9,957 bases of DNA from an uncultured Eubacteriales bacterium (GCA_900555665.1 USLX01000067.1:1-9957); one strand, 5' to 3'. Shown: positions 1 to 6,079, numbered from the stretch's first letter. Notes: generated by a model not told the origin, from the letters alone. Numbers and translations: made by a program.

Positions 1-120
1 TACGCCAAAGGCGGAACCTTTCTGATGAAAGAATTGAATCAGAAAATAGTATTACGTCCGCTGCAACGGGGCCGGGCGGACAGGGGTGTCCGCCCCTGCA
101 AGGGGATCCCCCAGGTTACC
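1..120. other. Left margin, no confident gene
   Basis: No gene is assigned here. One plus-strand frame is open from base 1 to the TAG at 121-123 and could be the tail of a gene entering from the left. However, it runs through strongly self-complementary GC-rich DNA, so it reads more like non-coding sequence. Another plus frame stops at 23-25, which would also suit the end of an upstream gene. I cannot choose between these. Confidence 0.3.
74..111. repeat. GC-rich hairpin cluster downstream of the methyltransferase gene
   Basis: Positions 74-82 (GGGCGGACA) pair perfectly with 87-95 (TGTCCGCCC) around a GGGG loop. A second overlapping hairpin pairs 93-97 with 101-105, and 102-111 is the palindrome GGGGATCCCC. 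Before the neighbouring element inserted at 121-122, this cluster would have lain directly after the methyltransferase stop codon, so it may be that gene's terminator or RNA-end stabiliser. No T-tract follows on the minus strand, so efficient intrinsic termination is uncertain. Similar GGGCGGACA-type hairpins are, from memory, common intergenic repeats in gut Firmicutes. Confidence 0.5.
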
Positions 121-122
121 TA

Positions 123-286
123 GGGTGTATTCTTCCAACTGCCAATGCGCCCGGACAGCAGTCCTTTTTGCGCTGTGCGGCGTCATTTTCCCTTTGAAAT
201 ACGTCAGTATTCCTGCGGAAAAAGTGTCTTGCACAGCACGAAAAATCCTCGCCGCCGGTCACATTTTCAGTTTTTCAGATACACCC
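123..286. mobile_element. 164-bp MITE-like non-autonomous element
   Basis: The termini are perfect inverted repeats: GGGTGTAT at 123-130 and ATACACCC at 279-286, each flanked by TA (121-122 and 287-288). This is the target duplication expected of IS630/Tc1-type transposition. Inside lie further dyads: GCTGTGC (172-178) with GCACAGC (231-237), and AATAC/GTATT around GTCA near 197-212, so the whole unit can fold. It has no convincing coding capacity; the open frames crossing it are short. Removing the element and one TA restores a TAA stop directly after codon 205 of the adjacent methyltransferase, strong internal evidence for a real insertion. Family assignment is inference; other genomic copies would be the decisive test. 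Confidence 0.7.
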
Positions 287-899
287 TACGCAAAGACAAA
301 ATCCCGGCGCAGGGAGAAACGGGTGTAAATTCCAGCTGTGGAAAGGTTGACGCCAGCTCATCCGCCACGAAGTAGATTTCATCCTCATCCCATGCCGCGC
401 CAGTCTGCTTTTTGCACGCTTCCAGCTCCGCGCGGGTCCGGAACGCCACGTCGCCGACCAGGATCTCGCCGTCCTCTTTCAGCAGTTTCAGAAGACTGTT
501 GAAAAACGGGAGCTTTTCAGCATCCGTCAGGTGGTGCAGCGAGTAGGTCGCGACGACGAAATCATAGCGCTGCGCGCGGAGCGGCTCCGACAGCCCCTGT
601 TTAAAATCACCCGAATAAAGCTGCGCATTTGGCATCTTTTTCTGTGCCAGCTGCACCATCCGCTCCGAAAAATCCTGCCCATACATACGGCAGCCCTGTG
701 CATAGAGCCGGGCCGTCAGCGTGCCGGTGCCGAAGCCGATGTCCAGCACGGCTCCGCCGCCGTGTGCCGTCACGCGGTCAGCGATCGCAGCCAGGATCTC
801 CTGATAGCCTGCGAAGGGATAGCTCCCTGCCGCGTCGGAGCGCGCGACGCTCCGGTCATATTCGTCGGCCCATTGGTCAAAGCCTGTGTTGTTCAGCAT
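267..899 (-). CDS. Class I SAM-dependent methyltransferase, unknown substrate
   Basis: The product is a 210-aa soluble methyltransferase of the Rossmann-like class I fold. Motif I, the SAM glycine loop, is VLDIGFGTGTL at residues 51-61. Motif II is the region around GQDFS at 74-78. Residues 112-126 (YDFVVATYSLHHLTD) resemble the post-motif region of YrrT/UbiE-type enzymes. Nothing in the sequence fixes the substrate. The ATG at 899 is preceded by GGAGG at a good distance. The gene begins just beyond the hairpin that ends the rpsP-khpA transcript, with no room for a promoter in between, so expression may rely on read-through or on a promoter inside khpA. The last five residues (VYLKN) and the stop come from a MITE-like insertion; the ancestral protein probably ended at Arg205. 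The core fold lies well upstream and should be unaffected. Confidence 0.85.
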   Translation of the reverse strand: MLNNTGFDQWADEYDRSVARSDAAGSYPFAGYQEILAAIADRVTAHGGGAVLDIGFGTGTLTARLYAQGCRMYGQDFSERMVQLAQKKMPNAQLYSGDFKQGLSEPLRAQRYDFVVATYSLHHLTDAEKLPFFNSLLKLLKEDGEILVGDVAFRTRAELEACKKQTGAAWDEDEIYFVADELASTFPQLEFTPVSPCAGILSLRRVYLKN

Positions 900-920
900 A
901 TTTCCTCCACAATTCAGACG

Positions 921-947
921 AAAACCCGCCGCAGAGCGGCGGGTTTT
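921..947 (-). terminator. Hairpin terminator of the ylxM-ffh-rpsP-khpA operon
   Basis: AAAACCCGCCGC (921-932) pairs perfectly over 12 bp with GCGGCGGGTTTT (936-947) around a 3-nt loop. On the minus strand the stem ends in TTTT, then CGTC, so the structure could terminate in either direction. It sits 6 nt past the khpA stop and 21 nt before the methyltransferase ATG. It could therefore end the operon fully or act as a leaky attenuator for the methyltransferase. Confidence 0.85.
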
Positions 948-953
948 ACGGGT

Positions 954-1181
954 TCAATCAACGATTTCCACAGAGACCTTTTTGCCGTTGCGCTGGGCGA
1001 CGGATTTCATGATCGTGCGGATCTCCTTGGCGATGCGGCCCTGACGGCCGATCAGCTTGCCCATGTCCTCGGGCGCAACGCGCAGCTCGAGTACGGTGGT
1101 TTCGCCTTCAATCTCGGTCACGGTAACGCTGTCGGGATCGTCGACCAAACTTTTTGCCATATACAGCAAAAGCTCTTTCAT
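954..1181 (-). CDS. khpA: KH-domain RNA-binding protein KhpA (YlqC family)
   Basis: This 75-aa protein is a single KH domain. The RNA-contacting GxxG loop is visible as GRQG within GKLIGRQGRIAKEI at about residues 41-54. Length and position directly behind rpsP match the KhpA/YlqC family of Gram-positive bacteria. In relatives KhpA pairs with KhpB (Jag) and binds many RNAs, affecting cell elongation and division; that role is family knowledge, not visible here. The ATG at 1181 follows AGGAG by 7 nt, and only 15 nt separate it from the rpsP stop, so the two are co-transcribed. In many Firmicutes rimM, trmD and rplS follow; here the operon ends in a hairpin instead. Confidence 0.93.
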   Translation of the reverse strand: MKELLLYMAKSLVDDPDSVTVTEIEGETTVLELRVAPEDMGKLIGRQGRIAKEIRTIMKSVAQRNGKKVSVEIVD

Positions 1182-1196
1182 TCTGATGCTCCTAAA

Positions 1197-1433
1197 TTAC
1201 AGGACATTAGCCTTCTTGAGCAGGCCGCGAACGGTGTCAGTGGGCTGCGCGCCGTTCTTGATCCACTGCTTGGCCTTGTCGGCATCGACCACGATAGCGG
1301 ACTCCGCCTTCGGATCAAAGGTGCCGATCTCTTCGATGCAGCGGCCGTCACGCGGGAAGCGGGAGTCGGCGACAACGATGCGGTAGAAGGGATTCTTCTT
1401 GGCGCCCATTCTTCTGAGTCTGATCTTAACCAT
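1197..1433 (-). CDS. rpsP: 30S ribosomal protein S16 (bS16)
   Basis: The 78-aa product starts [20 protein letters not shown], the hallmark N-terminus of bS16, and continues with [11 protein letters not shown] and a typical GTFDP segment. It is a small-subunit protein that binds 16S rRNA during early assembly. The ATG at 1433 is preferred over an upstream in-frame ATG at 1490 because it gives the family's normal N-terminus and is preceded by GGAGG. The 75-nt gap to ffh is the largest inside this operon, but I see no convincing promoter in it. It is followed closely by khpA. Confidence 0.97.
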   Translation of the reverse strand: MVKIRLRRMGAKKNPFYRIVVADSRFPRDGRCIEEIGTFDPKAESAIVVDADKAKQWIKNGAQPTDTVRGLLKKANVL

Positions 1434-1508
1434 TGTTTTGTTCCTCCAAATATAACTCTCTTGATTTTGATACTTCGTAAAGCTATGCAAAGTTAGCTGA
1501 AACGACGC

Positions 1509-2882
1509 TTACATACCCGGGAAGCCGGGGAATCCGCCCATGCCGCCGAAGCCGCCCTTCTTGCCCATGCGCTTCATCTTTTTCTGCGCACCGGGGCCGG
1601 AGAACTGTTTGGCCAGCTGATTCATCATGTCAAACTGCTTGAGCAGGCGGTTGATGTCCTCGACCTTGACGCCGGAGCCTGCCGCGATGCGGCGCTTGCG
1701 GCTGTGATTGAGGACGCTGGGATTTTCACGCTCATAGGGGGTCATCGACTGGATAATGGCCTCGGTGCGTGCCATGGCCTTTTCGTCAATCTGCGCGCCC
1801 TTGAGCGCGCCGGCGTTCATCCCGGGAAGCATCCCCGCGATCTCATCCAGGCTGCCCATGCCTTTGAGCTGGGTGAGCTGATCGTAGAAATCGGAGAGCG
1901 TGAATTTGTTGCTGCGGAGCTTCTGCTCCAGCTCAGCGGCCTTCTTCTGGTCGAATGCGGCCTCGGCCTTTTCAATCAGCGTCAGCACATCGCCCATACC
2001 GAGGATGCGGGACGCCATGCGGCCGGGGTGGAACGGCTCGATCTGGTCGAGCTTTTCGCCCGTGCCGATGAACTTGATCGGCTTGCCCGTGACGGCCTTG
2101 ACCGAGAGGGCCGCGCCGCCGCGCGCGTCACCATCGAGCTTGGAGAGGATGACGCCGTCGATGTCGAGATAGTCATTGAAGGTCTGCGCGGCATTGACCG
2201 CGTCCTGACCGGTCATCGCGTCGACAACGAGGAGAATTTCATTCGGCTTGACCTCGGCCTTGATGGCCTTGAGCTCGTCCATGAGCGCCTCGTCGACATG
2301 CAGGCGGCCCGCCGTGTCGAGGAAGACCATGTCGTTGCCGTGCCGGATGGCGTGGGCGATGGCGGCTTTTGCGATATCGACCGGGTTGGTCTGCCCCATC
2401 TCGAAGACGGGGATGCCGAGCTGTCCGCCGACAACCTGCAGCTGCTTGATGGCCGCCGGACGGTAAATGTCGCAGGCGACGAGCAGCGGATTTTTGTTCT
2501 GCTTTTTAAAGAGGCCCGCGAGTTTCGCGCCGTTGGTCGTTTTACCGGCGCCCTGCAGGCCGACAAGCATCACGACCGTAGGCGGCTGCGATGCCATGTG
2601 GATTTTCTGGTTTTCGCTGCCCATGAGGGCAGTGAGCTCTTCGTTGACGATCTTGACGATCATCTGCGCGGGTGTCAGACTCTCGAGCACATCTGCGCCG
2701 ACAGCGCGCTCGGTCGCCTTTTTGATGAAATCTTTGACCACCTTATAGCTGACGTCGGCCTCGAGCAGCGCGAGGCGGATCTCACGCATCGCGTCCTTGA
2801 CGTCGGCCTCGGAGAGGCGGCCCTTGCCGCGCAGCTTTTTAAATGCGTTGGAGAGCTTTTCCGTTAAGCCTTCAAATGCCAT
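1509..2882 (-). CDS. ffh: Signal recognition particle GTPase Ffh (SRP54)
   Basis: This 457-aa protein is the GTPase of the signal recognition particle. It binds the 4.5S/scRNA and delivers ribosomes making membrane or secreted proteins to the FtsY receptor. The N domain occupies about residues 1-90. The G domain shows G1 GLQGAGKTT (108-116), CDIYRPAA (137-144), DTAGR (189-193) and SKLDGDARGG (247-256). The methionine-rich M domain fills about 300-435, including the SRP-RNA-binding stretch SRKRRIAAGSG near 394-404. The tail is rich in glycine, phenylalanine and methionine, common in Firmicutes Ffh. Length is normal. The ATG at 2882 lies 3 nt after the ylxM stop, and its ribosome binding site (AAAGGAG) is inside the end of ylxM, implying translational coupling. 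Confidence 0.98.
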   Translation of the reverse strand: MAFEGLTEKLSNAFKKLRGKGRLSEADVKDAMREIRLALLEADVSYKVVKDFIKKATERAVGADVLESLTPAQMIVKIVNEELTALMGSENQKIHMASQPPTVVMLVGLQGAGKTTNGAKLAGLFKKQNKNPLLVACDIYRPAAIKQLQVVGGQLGIPVFEMGQTNPVDIAKAAIAHAIRHGNDMVFLDTAGRLHVDEALMDELKAIKAEVKPNEILLVVDAMTGQDAVNAAQTFNDYLDIDGVILSKLDGDARGGAALSVKAVTGKPIKFIGTGEKLDQIEPFHPGRMASRILGMGDVLTLIEKAEAAFDQKKAAELEQKLRSNKFTLSDFYDQLTQLKGMGSLDEIAGMLPGMNAGALKGAQIDEKAMARTEAIIQSMTPYERENPSVLNHSRKRRIAAGSGVKVEDINRLLKQFDMMNQLAKQFSGPGAQKKMKRMGKKGGFGGMGGFPGFPGM

Positions 2883-2885
2883 TGC

Positions 2886-3230
2886 TTACTCCTTTATCTC
2901 GTGCACCGCGGCGAGGATTTGCCGCGCGAGCGGCGCTGCACCCGGAAGCTCTGAAAGAGCCTGCGCCGCAGCTTCGATGCGGTCTGCGGCCTGCTGTGTC
3001 CGCGCTTCCCGGGCAATGCAGCCGGTCTTCTCTTCAAACAGCCGCAGCTGCGCCTCGGCGCGAACCAGTGTATCGTGGACCCCCTGGCGCGTGACACCGA
3101 GATCCTCGGCAATCTCACTGAGGGACAGATCCTGATTGTAGTAGAGGTCAAAGCAGGTTTTCTGCTTTTCCGTGAGGAGCTCGCCGTAGTAATCGTAGAG
3201 CAGCGCCATGGTCAGCGCGTCGTGCTTCAT
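2886..3230 (-). CDS. ylxM: YlxM/p13 family DNA-binding protein, SRP operon
   Basis: This 114-aa protein belongs to the UPF0122 YlxM/p13 family, usually encoded next to ffh or ftsY. A sigma-70 region 4-like helix-turn-helix lies at about residues 36-57 (LSEIAEDLGVTRQGVHDTLV), preceded by LTEKQKTCFDLYY, the conserved start of the domain. The C-terminal half (about 62-114) is helical and less conserved. In streptococci the homologue modulates SRP activity by binding RNA/Ffh; whether it acts that way here is inference. The ATG at 3230 follows AGGAGG by 8 nt. It is the first gene of the ylxM-ffh-rpsP-khpA operon, downstream of a near-consensus sigma-A promoter. Confidence 0.93.
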   Translation of the reverse strand: MKHDALTMALLYDYYGELLTEKQKTCFDLYYNQDLSLSEIAEDLGVTRQGVHDTLVRAEAQLRLFEEKTGCIAREARTQQAADRIEAAAQALSELPGAAPLARQILAAVHEIKE

Positions 3231-3273
3231 GCGGAATGCCTCCTGTCAGGGGTTTGACCTTTACAGCCTGCTT

Positions 3274-3302
3274 ATCATACTAGATCCCGCGGCATTTGTC
3301 AA
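3274..3302 (-). promoter_or_regulatory. Sigma-A promoter for the ylxM-ffh-rpsP-khpA operon
   Basis: Read on the minus strand, TTGACA (3302-3297) is separated by exactly 17 nt from TATGAT (3279-3274). That is a perfect -35 box and a five-of-six -10 box. Transcription would begin near 3267, giving a leader of roughly 36 nt before the ylxM ATG. It lies back-to-back with the promoter of the SLH protein gene. Confidence 0.88.
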
Positions 3303-3344
3303 GTAAAAAACCTTGTCAGCAAAAACTTTCCTTCGAAAATTTCG

Positions 3345-3373
3345 TTTACTTTTTCGGAATATTATGTTAACAT
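3345..3373 (+). promoter_or_regulatory. Candidate promoter of the SLH glycosidase gene
   Basis: TTTACT (3345-3350) stands 17 nt before TAACAT (3368-3373), with an extended -10 TG at 3365-3366. Both hexamers are only four-of-six matches, so this is weaker than the divergent promoter and may need an activator. A leader of about 35 nt would precede the ATG at 3415, which has GGAAAGGAG as ribosome binding site. Confidence 0.5.
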
Positions 3374-3375
3374 AA
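3362..3375. promoter_or_regulatory. 14-bp perfect palindrome over the -10, possible operator
   Basis: TTATGTTAACATAA is a perfect palindrome covering the proposed extended -10 of the plus-strand gene. A dimeric repressor bound here would block that promoter while leaving the divergent ylxM promoter mostly free. No regulator gene lies in the window, and short AT-rich palindromes arise by chance, so this is a candidate only. Confidence 0.4.
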
Positions 3376-3414
3376 GGCATATATCATGATCAGAAGACGG
3401 AAAGGAGTACGTTC

Positions 3415-5700
3415 ATGAAATCAATACATAAGCTATTGGCGCTGCTGCTCTGCCTGGCGCTGCTGGCCGGCACAGTCTCGGCGGCCATGCAGGAAGCCGG
3501 ACGCAGCGGTGTGGAGCTGGCGGGCGGCGTCAGCCTTGTAAAGACCGCCTGGCGCAACGATCAGAAGGCAGGAGAATACCTGCAGGAAAACTATCTCACC
3601 TACAACGCCTCCGGCGCCGTGCGGCCCATGGTCGTCTACGGCGACACGCTCTATGGCCGCAGCCCGATGAACTACGTCTCCAAATTTTTGGAGGGCAAGG
3701 ATCTGACGCTCGTTGCAGGCGTCAACGGATCGTTTTTTGACATGTCCAATGGCATCCCCTATGGCCTGATCGTGACGGAGGGCGTGCTGCGCTCGAGCGG
3801 AAACATCAACTCCATCGGCTTTTTTGCCGACGGCAGAACCATCATCGGCACGCCCGAGCTGCACGTCCGGCTGACGCTCGGCGGGCAGGAGCAGGAGATT
3901 TTCTACAACAAGGCCCTGACGCGTGACAACGGCATCGGCCTTTATTCGCAGGACTATGACACCAAGACGAAAAACACCGTAAAGGCCTACAACGTCATCC
4001 TGCAGCCCGTCAGCGGCGAGGCGCAGCTGGGCATGACCGGCACGCTCTCCGCCACGGTGCGCGGCATGCAGGAAAAGACGGTCTCCTGCGACATTCCGGA
4101 CGGCTGCTTCGTGCTCGCCGTCGCGGAGGAAACCCGCTATCCCAGCGCGCTCGAGGCGCTCCGTGCCCTTGCGCTCGGGGATGTGGTGCAAATTACGACA
4201 AATTGTGATGCGGCGTGGAGCGGCGTACAGTACGCCTGCGGCGGCGGGGACATGCTGGTGGAAAACGGCACGGCGGCGACGGAATTCACGCTCGATACCG
4301 CTGACAAATCCCGCGCGCGCACCGCAGCCGGCCTCAAGGCCGACGGCACGCTGATCCTCTACACGGCAGACGAATCGAAGACCTCCGTCGGCCTCACGCT
4401 GCGCCATCTGGCCGAGCGCATGGCTGCGCTTGGCTGCGTCACGGCGATCAATCTGGATGGCGGCGGTTCGACGGCAGTGGGCGTGGTTTACCCCGGCTAC
4501 ACGGTCGGTGCGACGGTCAACAGTCCGTCGGACGGCAAGCTGCGCAACTGCGCAAACTTCATCTTCCTCACCCGCCCGCTGACCGCTGCCGGCCAGGCAC
4601 AGCGGCTGCACCTGTATCCCATGGCTGGAACCAACGTTCTGCCGGGCGCGCATGTCACGCTGACAGCAAAGGCGACGGACGGCAACTATGAGGCCGCCGC
4701 ACTGCCCGGCGACGTCAGCTACAGCACGAACGGTGGAAGCGTGGAGAATGGCGTTTTGACCGTGAGCGAGAGCGCGAAGGCCGGGACCGTAACGGTCTCG
4801 GCGGCCAGCGGCGCCCTGCAGGCCAGCACAACCTTCTCCGTGCTCGGCGACGTGAGCACCATCACGGTAAAAAAAGCCAACGAGAAGAACAGCCCCAGCG
4901 TGCTTCGGCTCGCTGGCGGCTCGTCTGTGGCGCTGCAGGCGGAAGCGAGCTGGTGTGGAATGGCGGTGCTGAGTGAAAACCGGAGCTTTGCATGGAGCCT
5001 TTCGGACGGGCTCGGTACGGTTACGCCCAACGGCGTTTTGACGGCGGCAGGCGTGGGCAAACCCACGGATGGTACGCTGACTGTCTCCTATGGCACAGCA
5101 AAAGCGGAGATCCCCGTAACGATCAGTCCCTCGGATCCGTTCACCGACGTCAAGGGGCACTGGGCCGGGGAAATGATCAACAGTCTCTACTTTGACGGCG
5201 TTGTCACCGGCTCGACGCAGAAGGATGGCACGATGATCTACCGCCCGGACGACTCCATGACGCGGCAGGAATTTATCGTGGCCCTGATGCGCTACCTCGG
5301 CACGAACCTCAGCGACTACCAGAGCACGGTGCTTCCCTTCGCCGACAGCGGCAAGATTGCGAAGTGGGCCTCCGACGCGATGAAGGCTGCCTATGCGATG
5401 GGCTATCTGACCGGCTCGAGCTCCAACGGCAAGCTCTACGCCAAGCCCACGGACACAATCTCACGGCAGGAGGCGATGGTCATCCTGTCCCGCACGCTCA
5501 GCGATGACGGCGCGGACGTCCCGGCGAACGCACTGAAGCAGTTCTCCGACGCGGACTCGGTTGCCAAATGGGCCCAGACGCCGCTGGCGCGGATGCTTCG
5601 CGCCGGGATCATCTCCGGCTCGAACGGCAAGCTGAACCCGACCGGTAAGGTCACCCGCGCACAGGTTGCGAAAATGCTCTATCAGATGCAGCAGCAATAA
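3415..5700 (+). CDS. Secreted phosphodiester glycosidase-domain protein with Ig-like and triple SLH repeats
   Basis: The 761-aa protein starts with a signal peptide (KSIHK, then a leucine-rich core; likely cleavage after VSA at residue 23). Residues about 85-390 match the NAGPA/phosphodiester glycosidase family, with GVNGSFFDM (102-110), GIPYGLIV (113-120) and the family signature INLDGGGSTAVG (345-356). In mammals this fold removes GlcNAc from a phosphodiester; in bacteria it is thought to act on glycan phosphodiesters of the cell surface, substrate unknown. Two Ig-like beta regions follow (about 395-475 and 480-572). Three S-layer homology repeats (about 575-627, 640-695, 708-760) carry degenerate TRAEF-type motifs (TRQEF, SRQEA, TRAQV). 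SLH repeats normally bind pyruvylated wall polymers, so the enzyme should be displayed on the cell wall. It appears monocistronic, with a hairpin 3 nt after its TAA. Confidence 0.88.
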   Translation: MKSIHKLLALLLCLALLAGTVSAAMQEAGRSGVELAGGVSLVKTAWRNDQKAGEYLQENYLTYNASGAVRPMVVYGDTLYGRSPMNYVSKFLEGKDLTLVAGVNGSFFDMSNGIPYGLIVTEGVLRSSGNINSIGFFADGRTIIGTPELHVRLTLGGQEQEIFYNKALTRDNGIGLYSQDYDTKTKNTVKAYNVILQPVSGEAQLGMTGTLSATVRGMQEKTVSCDIPDGCFVLAVAEETRYPSALEALRALALGDVVQITTNCDAAWSGVQYACGGGDMLVENGTAATEFTLDTADKSRARTAAGLKADGTLILYTADESKTSVGLTLRHLAERMAALGCVTAINLDGGGSTAVGVVYPGYTVGATVNSPSDGKLRNCANFIFLTRPLTAAGQAQRLHLYPMAGTNVLPGAHVTLTAKATDGNYEAAALPGDVSYSTNGGSVENGVLTVSESAKAGTVTVSAASGALQASTTFSVLGDVSTITVKKANEKNSPSVLRLAGGSSVALQAEASWCGMAVLSENRSFAWSLSDGLGTVTPNGVLTAAGVGKPTDGTLTVSYGTAKAEIPVTISPSDPFTDVKGHWAGEMINSLYFDGVVTGSTQKDGTMIYRPDDSMTRQEFIVALMRYLGTNLSDYQSTVLPFADSGKIAKWASDAMKAAYAMGYLTGSSSNGKLYAKPTDTISRQEAMVILSRTLSDDGADVPANALKQFSDADSVAKWAQTPLARMLRAGIISGSNGKLNPTGKVTRAQVAKMLYQMQQQ

Positions 5701-5701
5701 A

Positions 5702-5736
5702 CTCAAGCGGGCGGGGATTCCCCCGCCCGCTTGTTC
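5702..5736. repeat. 35-nt hairpin repeat, copy 1
   Basis: Bases 5704-5733 form a 13-bp perfect stem (CAAGCGGGCGGGG with its complement) around ATTC, starting 3 nt after the SLH gene stop. The whole 35 nt, including flanks CT and TTC, recurs identically at 5899-5933. It probably acts as terminator or 3'-end protector for the SLH gene, although only TTGTT follows rather than a clean T-tract. Confidence 0.8.
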
Positions 5737-5774
5737 AGCGTGTCGAAAAAGTCTTTTCGCCCCGCTGCTTTGTC

Positions 5775-5807
5775 CAGTTTTCTGAACTTGAAAAGTTCAG
5801 AAAACTG
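5775..5807. repeat. Perfect 15-bp stem-loop
   Basis: CAGTTTTCTGAACTT (5775-5789) pairs perfectly with AAGTTCAGAAAACTG (5793-5807) around GAA. A smaller hairpin (CGAAAA 5744-5749 with TTTTCG 5754-5759) precedes it. Neither is next to a gene, and both lie between the two 35-nt repeats. The perfect pairing suggests RNA- or DNA-level selection or a recent inverted-repeat origin. Confidence 0.7.
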
Positions 5808-5820
5808 CTTGATTGAACGC

Positions 5821-5843
5821 GAAAGGGGCTTTTTGCCCCTTTC
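5821..5843. repeat. Perfect 9-bp stem-loop
   Basis: GAAAGGGGC (5821-5829) pairs with GCCCCTTTC (5835-5843) around TTTTT. It belongs to the same run of hairpins between the 35-nt repeats and has no obvious T-tract in either direction. Confidence 0.65.
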
Positions 5844-5898
5844 ACTCTATCCCCGCTGCTCTGTTGCAGAACTGCATTTTATAGTTTTTTGGCAGTCT

Positions 5899-5933
5899 CT
5901 CAAGCGGGCGGGGATTCCCCCGCCCGCTTGTTC
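5899..5933. repeat. 35-nt hairpin repeat, copy 2
   Basis: This is identical to 5702-5736 and in the same orientation, 197 bp further along. It may serve as a terminator for transcripts arriving from trkH on the minus strand, since the stem is palindromic. Recombination between the two copies would delete the 197-bp hairpin block. Confidence 0.8.
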
Positions 5934-5935
5934 GC

Positions 5936-6028
5936 ATTTTGCCGCGCCCCGAAGCCTCTGTAAAGGTTCCCTCTGCAAGACCACCGAAGGGGACTGGCGG
6001 GAGGCACGGGGCTGTCAACCGAAAGCTG
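5936..6028. repeat. Degenerate intergenic repeat-like sequence
   Basis: There is no gene here. Two loosely related segments, near 5970-6008 and 6011-6042, each contain ACCGAA followed by GAC and a GGGAGG/GGAGGAG end, as if an old unit had been duplicated. The style resembles dispersed intergenic repeats of gut Clostridia, but that is recollection and not shown by the window. Confidence 0.35.
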
Positions 6029-6079
6029 ACCGGAGGAGCAGCCGCCGCGATGGGTGCTGCTCCTCCCGCTCCGGTTTTT
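6029..6079 (+). terminator. Plus-strand intrinsic terminator beside the trkH 3' end
   Basis: ACCGGAGGAGCAGC (6029-6042) pairs with GCTGCTCCTC (6056-6065) and CTCCGGT (6069-6075), leaving a small bulge, and is followed by a T-rich run from 6075. It would stop plus-strand transcription that passes the SLH gene before it runs antisense into trkH. It could also act, less efficiently, on trkH transcripts, since the stop codon at 6078-6080 touches it. Confidence 0.7.

Noticed and set aside
52..234. Minus-strand 60-codon frame inside the MITE-like element
   Set aside because: It extends past the element boundary into hairpin DNA, has no ribosome binding site, and its sequence follows from the repeat rather than a gene.
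531..1496. Plus-strand open frame (321 codons) spanning the methyltransferase, khpA and rpsP
   Set aside because: It runs antisense across three real genes and through the operon terminator.
1704..2867. Plus-strand open frame (387 codons) opposite ffh
   Set aside because: It is antisense to the highly conserved ffh gene, and its composition is that of a codon-shadow frame.
3433..5160. Long minus-strand open frame (575 codons) opposite the SLH glycosidase gene
   Set aside because: The plus strand encodes a clear multi-domain protein here. The antisense frame is arginine- and alanine-rich with no recognisable domain, typical of shadow frames in GC-rich genes.
5702..5933. CRISPR array suggested by repeated palindromic units
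   Set aside because: There are only two identical copies with a 162-nt spacing, and the hairpins between them are unrelated; no leader or cas genes are present.
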